From NCBI GenBank assembly GCA_009599575.1, contig VWND01000067.1, positions 496,001 through 560,000 of the forward strand: a stretch of 64,000 nucleotides of DNA, written 5' to 3'. The position numbers and the translations under genes were made by a program. Positions 57,460-64,000 of this stretch are shown in pieces (positions within the stretch are counted from its first letter, which is position 1; the number at the start of each line of letters is the position of its first letter). This DNA is from Blumeriella jaapii (taxonomy: Eukaryota; Ascomycota; Leotiomycetes; Helotiales; Drepanopezizaceae). The notes beneath the pieces are model-generated. The model saw only the letters and a list, made by a program, of their open reading frames with translations, did not search any database and was not told where the DNA came from.

Positions 57460-59368
57460 AATTTCGGTTTTGTAAAACCCAAAGCGCAAATAGCGAAGCA
57501 GCCGATTTCGTTAGCGATTTATTCGTTGATATTTTATTCGTTTTATTTAACGAAATTAAACGAATAAAAACGTTTTCGTTTAAAAAGGCCGTTTGCCGTT
57601 ATATTAATTATTTTTTAATATGTTTAATTTCGAAATTTATAAATCGCATCCAAGCTATTTAATTAATAACGAGCGCTTTTAATAAATTATTAGCTTTTTT
57701 ATTTAATTAATCGATAAAAATTTTTGCGTTTGTTTTTAAAATAAAAAATACGCCGTATAATTCGTTTTTTATTTTTTTTATTATTTTAAAAGCGTTTCGA
57801 TATTTTCGTTTAATAGCATCGTAGCGTGTTTTAGCGAAGAATTATAAGCCGTTTTCGAATCGTAAAAAATACCGTTTTTTATTTTCGTCGATTTATTATA
57901 ATACAGCTTTTTAACCGAAAATATTAACGTCGATAATTAAAATAATTTTTTTTGCGTCTAAGCTAAAATCGATTCGCATAAGCGATAAAGCCGATAAAAG
58001 GTCGTTTTTAAAAACTTTTATGATTTTGCTTTATTTTTTTTTCTAAACGAAATCGATTTTTTTTTTATCGTAGCGTAAATGGATGCAGCCTTTTAAAAGA
58101 AATTTTTGATTTAATTGCGATAATAAATAATAACGCTAATAAAAGCTTTAGCTTCGGTAATATTTTTATATTTTTCTTATTCGTAAATTTTTTTAATTTT
58201 TTTTCGTTAAAAATAACGGCCAGCGCTGTTAATTATATAGCCAACGATATTTATTTCGGATATGCAAAATTTTAATCGAAGGCTAATAATAGCCTTGGCT
58301 TTTTCGAAGCAAATTATAATTTTATCGATGTTTTAAATATATTTTATTATATAACGTCGAATTTCAGAAAAACTCTTTTTATTATTATAATATAATTTAA
58401 AGCTTTTTATTTTAACGTCGTTAACGTAAAAAAAAGTAATATCAGAAATGCAAATTATAAAAATTTTGTATACGGTTTTTACGAATTAAACGATTAAATT
58501 AATAGCTTTTATAAATACTTTCGTTATACGCAATAAACCGATTAATATTTGAATTGCCGTTATATTTCGAAATCGTAGATTAAGCATTAAATAATCGTAA
58601 TCGGAAAACAAATCGAAAAAAAAAGCGATTATTAATTCTGCGAATTCGTTTAAAAATTAATCGACGTTGAATGGCACGTTAGCGTTTCGTATTATTATTT
58701 TATTTATTTCGACGATTGCGATGATAAATTTGTAAATATTTTTTTTTTTTTCGCAACGATAAATTATTTGTTTTTATATAAGCCGTGGCAAAATTCGAAA
58801 ATCCTTTGCTTAATTCGTTTTTTTAATATTTCGATTATTTTATTTTAAAAGGTTTTAAAAATTAAAAAGATCTTTTTTTGCCAAGTTTCGTAAAATACGG
58901 TTTTAATATCGATATAAAACGTAACGTTAAAACTGAATTAATTTATTTCGATAAAATCGAAAGCTATAGCTTTTTTTCGATTGCGTAAAATTTCGTACAA
59001 AATTTTTTTTTTTTAGCAAAAATTAAATTTCGATTATTAAATTATCAAATCGTTTTTTTATAAATCGGCTGTCAAATAATAAATTGGAAAATCGGCCGGT
59101 AATAAGTTTTTCGAATTCGGTAATAATTAATTAAAATAGTTTTATTGCTTTATTTTTTTCGAATTAATTGTTTATTTTTCCGAAGATATTTTTAACGGAT
59201 TTATTAAAATTTACGAATCGTATTTTATTAGTTTTGCGTTTGTAAAAAATGCTGATATTAATACAAAAAAATAAAATATATAAATCGGGTTTGTTTAATA
59301 TAAAAACGAAATCTTCGGAATTTTTATTTCCGAATTAATAATTAAAAATATTAATATTAATTAATTTT

Positions 59369-59401
59369 ATTCGCGATGCTATTTCGATTAGCGACGTAAA
59401 T
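59369..59401 (+). repeat. 33-bp ATTCGCG module between protease and RT of H1
   Basis: ATTCGCGATGCT ... AGCGACGTAAAT. Confidence 0.8.
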
Positions 59402-60199
59402 GCTTTTAGCCGAATATTTTCCAGGTTTTATTATAGCTTAGCGTTTGTTTTAAAACTAAAACCGGCTATTCGTTTTCCGATAAAACGTCGATTAAAAAAA
59501 CTTTGTCGCCGGCGACGGTAATTTGATTTTAAAAAAATCGGTTTCAATTTTAAAAAAAAGCTTTTATTTATCCGTTTTCGATATATTTAAAGCTAACGAA
59601 ACTTTTCAAAATTCAGGATATTTTAAAAATAATAAAATAAAAGTATTTTTATTATTAAAAAGTTTTTATAAGTAATAATATTTTCAACGTCGATTTTTAT
59701 ATTTCGTACAATTTTATTAAACTTAATAATATTTTTATTAACGATCGTATAAATTATTCGTTTATCGGTGATAATCGGAATATTATTAGCTTCGGCCGTT
59801 TTTTGATTTATGCAATTAATTTCGATTTTATTATCGAATAAAACGAGGGCGGTCGTACTTTTCTTAAGCATAATTTTTATTTTTAGCGCTTTTATAGCCG
59901 TGTAAAAGCAGTTTCGTCGTTTTAATTTCTGAGTTTTTATAGCAAAAACCAAAAGGCTGATTTTTTCCGAAAATTCTTTTTTATCGGCTAAATTAACCGC
60001 GATATTATAAATTTTTTTTTTATTTTTTTTTAATTTAAAATCGTTTTTTTTTTCGGATAATTTTAATTTTTTCGTTTTTTTTTAATACAAGGATTTGTTT
60101 ATTAATAATTTTATCGAATTTTTTTTTTATATTAAATAAATCGTTAAATTTCAATTCGATTTTTTATTTTATAATCCTTTTAATAGCTTCGTCGACGGC

Positions 60200-62460
60200 T
60201 TCGGAGCTAATATATTTATCGATTTATTTTTCGCTTCGCATTAATAATAAGCGTTTAAAAGCTAGTATTTTTTAAACAATCTAAACCGGAATATCGATAT
60301 TGATATTTTTTATGTCGTCGTTAATTTTTTTTATTATAAGCGTTTTTTTAATAATTTTATCGGTTTTCTTTCGAATTTCAAAATCTTTTTTTTTTTCGAT
60401 TCTAACGTTTTTTTTTATATTAATCGGTTTGGCGAATAAAACAAAAGCATTTTGCTTTTTTATAATTCGCTAGCTTAATTATATAGCTATAATATTTGCA
60501 AATACGATAATTGTATTAGCAATATATATATTTGTTTTTTATTCTTATATTTGAATTTTATTTATATTTAAAATTAAAGTTTTTTTTTTAATTAATACGC
60601 TTTCGGAAATGTTTTTTTTTTATTAATAAAAATTGTTTTCGCATTTTTTTTGTTTTTTAAACAATTGTTTTATTTCGTACCTTTCACTTTTAAACGAATA
60701 ATATTTAATCAGCTTTGATTTTCAGCTTTATTAAAAAGGCTTATTCCTGCTTTTACCGGTCCGAAGCAAATCGCTTCGTATTTATTAATATAATAAATAT
60801 TATTATTTAAACAAAAATTAAATGTTTTGCATTTTAAGCGAATATAAAGTTTTTCGCAATAAATTTTTTTATTATTACAAAACTCGTATTTAAAATCACG
60901 GAATTTGTTTTAATAATTATTTTTATTATTTTAATAGCCGCGGTTTTGATTTCCGCGTTAGTTTTCCTTTTTCTTTTAATAATCGTTATTATAATTAATG
61001 TTTCGCTGATTTTAATCGTTAGCACGGGAAAATTGCTATTAAGCAGCTATTATTTTTACGATAATTTAGCGAAGCTGATCGCTTCGCGCATTTTAAAAAA
61101 AATAATTGTTGTAAAAGCTATTTTAATCGTTTTTATTATCCGAATTAACGTAAAAAAGTTTTTCTGCTGTTGTATAAAACTTTCGATTTTGCTTTATAAT
61201 TTTTGAATTTTAATATCGGTAAATTTTAATACGAAAGTTTCGATATTTTTATTAAGCTTTTCCAAGCTAATAAGCTTTGCAAAACGATTAAATAATATAA
61301 TAACAGATTGTTTTTTAGCGATTTCGGTAATTTTTAATAGCTGGACATGTTTTTGCATCAAAGCTTTTACGTTTTTTTTGTAAAAAAAAAAAAAAAGATT
61401 TCTTTTAATTTATAGCTTTAATACTACGTTCGCTTTAATTTTGTTTAAAAACGAATTTTATAAATTTGGAATATTAATCGAAGATTTTAGAATTTTATTT
61501 ATTAATTTTAAAATACTTAATAGTTTTATTACGAATGCTAATTAAAAAACTAAATAAAAACTATCTTTTCTGCTTAATTTCGCTTAAAACTTTTTTATTA
61601 ACGAAAACGTTAAAAACTTTCGTATAAATACGATAATAAACTTTGAATTTTTTAGCTTAACGAATTGTTATAACAAATTATTTAAAAAAAGCGATAATAT
61701 CGCGAATTTGCTAACGATCGTGGTTTCGGAATTTCGATTTTAAAGTTTTAATTAGCTTACGCTAATTTCGAGCCTTAATAGCCTTTTATTTATTTATCGA
61801 TTTAATAATATTTTTAATAATTGGGTTATAATAGCGAAAAAGTTTATCGAATATTTCAGTTTTAAAAACTCCGAAATTTTTATAAGTTTCTTTATATTTT
61901 TCGATAAAATCGGTAACGTTGGCGCCATTAAATAAAAATGCATCAAAAAAGCCAAAAAAAAGCATGCGGCCTCGTATAAAAAAACGAAAAGCGTCGTTAT
62001 TTATAATATTAGTAAAAGTGTTGGTAAGATTTAAATTAAATAAATAAATGTTTTTTAAAATTGCAAATTAAAAATCTTTAATATAAAAAAAATCGTTTTT
62101 AATAAAAGAGCTATCAAAAAAGTTTTTATGTTTTTTGAAAAAGTTAAATAAAATAAAATTGCGTCCAGATATTTAAATAATATATTAAAAAACTTGTTTT
62201 TTAATAAATTAATTAAATTAATATGATATTATTATATAATTTACGGTTTCGATATTCCGTGGCTTAAGCCAATGCACGTACAGCCATTTTTTTATTACTT
62301 TTAATAAAAAGCCGCAAATTGTAATTGCTATAATTATAAAACGTAAAATCAAAAGGTTAAATTTTCGCCAAGCGTTTGACCAAAAAAGATTTAGTTCAAA
62401 AAGGCCGAGCGCAGCGATCGAAGCGTACGAACCAATATTCGATTTGTTATTTTTAAACAA
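60200..62460 (-). pseudogene. gag of H1 (broken)
   Basis: Collinear with H3 46450-48779. The upstream conserved segment is open at 62218-62460 (MFKNNKSNIGSYASIAALG, then a hydrophobic stretch and KKWLYVHWLKPRNIETV), which is longer than in H3 because a Trp codon is not mutated to stop here. The Gag core is near 61800-62010, and the zinc-knuckle-like block near 60740-60790. The second candidate Met (H3 48491) is ATA here. The plus-strand frame 60946-61206 is antisense. Confidence 0.7.
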
Positions 62461-62750
62461 AAAAGCGACTTTCGAGCTTTAAATTTCGCACGATTTAAAA
62501 TTGCCTAACCGTAATTTCAAACGTTTTTACAATATATTGCATTTTTATAATTTAATAATTATGCGCAAAATAAAAAAAGCTATTAAAAATCTTTTATATA
62601 ATACAGCTGCGAATAATATTATATGAAAAGTTTTTTGAGCCGTAATAGCGAAAATATCGAAATCGATTTTAACTGCGAATTTAAAAAATACATCGGCGAA
62701 TATATAAAAACGAAACACCGAAGTTTTAAATCTTTGCGTAAATTACCAAA
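62461..62750 (-). other. 5' leader of H1
   Basis: Collinear with 48780-49067 of H3; no gene. Confidence 0.5.
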
Positions 62751-62902
62751 TGTAAAAATAAATAGGAAAACCAAACTAATACGGCTATATATCGGTAAGT
62801 AAAATAATCTAGGGAATTTCTAAAAAAGATTAAGAAAAAAAAAAGAAAAATAAATAAAAGTATAAATTAGACTGCGTGCCTATAATATTATTCAAGGAAA
62901 TA
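62751..62902 (-). repeat. 5' LTR of H1, truncated by element X
   Basis: The first ~152 bp (plus-strand order) match the H LTR, and the match ends at the TG terminus of X at 62903. The remaining ~115 bp should lie beyond X, outside the window. Confidence 0.85.
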
Positions 62903-63060
62903 TGTCAGGGGTGCGAACGAGCAGAAGGTTCGTAAATAAATTGCATTAACTACGAGATTCTAAATTAGAAGTGTCGCGAAGTTTAAAATATAATATGTGC
63001 GGGCTCCGATATTACGTAATAACAACGTGACTTTCGGACCACCTAATTAACGAACTGACG
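62903..63060 (-). repeat. Putative 3' LTR of X
   Basis: 158 bp bounded by TGTCAG and CTGACG and followed on the inside by a T-rich plus strand (polypurine tract on the minus strand, 63061-63073). The inner boundary is inferred, with no second LTR to compare. Confidence 0.45.
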
Positions 63061-63099
63061 TTTTTTTTTTTTATATATAATTTTTTTTTTATTTTTTTA

Positions 63100-63420
63100 T
63101 TTAATTTTTTCGTCGTCGGAATTTATTTTTATAAATCGAGCTTTGTTCGCGAAGCGTTTTTATAAACGAATGCGGAATTCAGTTGAAATAATAAAAGAAA
63201 TAATAAAAAAAGCACGCTTTTTTAATTTCGAAAGCAAAACAACTGATTTTTTTGTAATAAAAAAGAAATTGATAACAATCTTTTTGTGTTTGATAACAGT
63301 TGTAAAAGTTTTTTTTAATAATAAAAGCTTGTTTTTGTTATTCGTCGATTTGGCACGTTTTTTATTAGCAATTTTGGTTTTAATCAATTCTGCTTTAATC
63401 GTATAAAGTTTTTAAAAAAA
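63100..63420 (-). other. AT-rich 3' region of X between pol and LTR
   Basis: Short overlapping frames on both strands (63143-63406 plus, 63160-63387 minus). The minus frame is Lys-rich and lies after the chromodomain, so it may be the pol C-terminal tail. No recognised domain. Confidence 0.35.
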
Positions 63421-64000
63421 ACGTATAGCGAATTTAATTATAAAATTATATACGTCAATAACGTTTTTTAATAATTTTTAAAATTAATCTTCGGCGTTAT
63501 AGCCGCGCTATTATATAAAATAAAAAAAGTTAAAGTTTCGTTTAAAATCGAAAATAGCGTTTATAGCTTATAATAAGCTGCCGTCGGCGTCGATAAAAAC
63601 AAATGGTAGAAAAGGATTTTTCTGCTTTAGAAAAAAGTCGTTGTAAGCAGGTTTGAGTAAATTAATATAAAAAACGGAATATAATAGTTTTTGTTCGAAA
63701 AATAGTTTTAATTTATAATTATAAAAGCTTAAAACTTCGGCGATCTTATAAAAATTGTAAAACTTATTATCGAGCTTTTTGATTGGTTTGATAAAAATAA
63801 TATTGCGCTTATTAAAAAACACGTTATTTTTTATTCGGTAAACAAAAGCTGATTGGCGGTGTCGGTTAAAATAATATTTTTGGTCGGCCAGCGTTAAAAT
63901 CAAATTTGTGCGTAATAATAATTTTTTTTTTTTTATTTTATTTGCAAAATCGTTTTTTTTTGCGTTTGCTATTTATAGCGTGCGAAAAATCGAAGCTAGA
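63421..64000 (-). pseudogene. X integrase C-terminus and chromodomain (broken)
   Basis: The open frame 63568-63903 reads LADQKYYFNRHRQSAFVY (ADxxRxxA pattern), NIIFIKPIKKLDNKFYNF, FYNYKLKLF and SVFYINLLKPAYN (IHPVFHVSLLEPA). These are the GPY/F-type integrase C-terminal blocks. After a stop near 63568 the same minus frame gives AINAIFDFKRNFNFFYFI, then RGYNAED and a later LKNVID, which fits a chromodomain (VEAILDSKR...YxVKWxGY...EDxTWEPxxNL) whose Trp codons have become stops. In this family the chromodomain guides integration to silent chromatin. Confidence 0.72.

Larger units (their letters stand above)
57228..60200 (-). pseudogene. H1 pol, 5' portion: protease, RT, linker (broken)
   Basis: The protease is open at 59623-59952: FDNKIEINCINQKTAEANNI and KFNKIVRNIKIDVENI. 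Here the catalytic Asp survives (FDNK), unlike H3 (FNNK). RT occupies about 58400-59000 in the same order as H3. The linker with the tandem module is open at 57138-57482 (FALLFRLAPRIKN, AEKVFALLFRLVPRIN); its last codons run into the E2 LTR. Integrase continues across E2 at 15269. Confidence 0.75.
4403..62902 (-). mobile_element. H1: ~11-kb Ty3/Gypsy element, outermost host of the nest
   Basis: H1 survives as three pieces: 4403-5425, 11847-15269 and 57233-62902. Joined, they are collinear with H3 (38031-49334), minus-strand, 5' LTR on the right. A splits ORF3 at 5425/11842 (TSD AAACG). E2 splits the region between RT and integrase at 15269/57228 (TSD ATTTA). Y removes or displaces the left end at 4402, and X cuts the right LTR at 62902. 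The 3' LTR is not in the window. Copies H2 and H3 show each interrupted site intact. As the host of all other insertions, it is the oldest element seen here. Confidence 0.85.
62903..64000 (-). mobile_element. X: partial minus-strand Ty3/Gypsy chromovirus
   Basis: It starts TGTCAGGGGTGCG exactly where the H1 LTR stops. Read on the minus strand, the right part encodes an integrase C-terminus and chromodomain, so the left end carries the 3' LTR and the rest of the element lies to the right of the window. The 3' LTR is probably about 62903-63060, which keeps ordinary base composition, has few RIP changes and has near-inverted ends TGTCAG / CTGACG. The family differs from E and H. Confidence 0.7.

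Noticed and set aside
1..64000. Mitochondrial origin because of very high AT content
   Set aside because: Gypsy elements with TSDs and RIP-type LTR differences are nuclear, and no mitochondrial gene, tRNA or rRNA is visible.

Overview
The window looks like one block of nested, heavily mutated LTR retrotransposons from a filamentous ascomycete (Pezizomycotina-like). No host gene, tRNA, rRNA or CRISPR array was found. The DNA is very AT-rich, and almost every reading frame is broken where a Gln or Trp codon became a stop. That is the signature of repeat-induced point mutation (RIP). LTR pairs differ almost only by C-to-T and G-to-A changes. All boundaries below were read by eye from LTR ends, target-site duplications (TSDs) and uninterrupted copies elsewhere in the window. 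No alignment or database search was run.

Two Ty3/Gypsy families make up most of the window. Family E is about 6.4-6.5 kb, with 269- or 295-297-bp LTRs and 5-bp TSDs. It encodes Gag, aspartic protease, reverse transcriptase (RT), RNase H, integrase and a C-terminal chromodomain (a chromovirus). There are four copies: A (5426-11841, +), E2 (15270-57227, +, split), E3 (17342-30288, +, split) and E4 (22982-29447, -). Family H is about 11.3 kb, with ~267-bp LTRs, 4-bp TSDs and all copies on the minus strand. It encodes Gag, protease, RT, integrase with an acidic tail, and then a third unrecognised reading frame (ORF3, about 1,000-1,100 codons) before the 3' LTR. There are three copies: H1 (4403-62902, split), H2 (16662-52211, split) and H3 (38031-49334, uninterrupted). 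Three further elements are partial: Z (1-1149), Y (1150-4402, a minus-strand Gypsy element with Gag, protease and RT) and X (62903 to the window end, a minus-strand chromovirus end).

Layout: H1 is the outer host. Y and A sit in its ORF3, E2 sits between its RT and integrase regions, and X sits in its right-hand LTR. E2 is split in gag by H2. H2 is split by E3 (in ORF3) and by H3 (between gag and protease). E3 is split by E4. The longest chain is H1 > E2 > H2 > E3 > E4, five levels deep, and each step has a matching TSD plus an intact paralogue showing the empty site.

Three observations go beyond ordinary decay. (1) A 33-bp module with ATTCGCG/CGCGAAT ends occurs at five ancestral positions in coding DNA of both unrelated families (16 present-day instances), always frame-neutral and in both orientations relative to coding. 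(2) Each element's outermost ~100 bp is clearly less mutated than the same bases in its other LTR, in all six elements with two LTRs. (3) Family H carries a long extra ORF of unknown function. All proteins here are dead copies.
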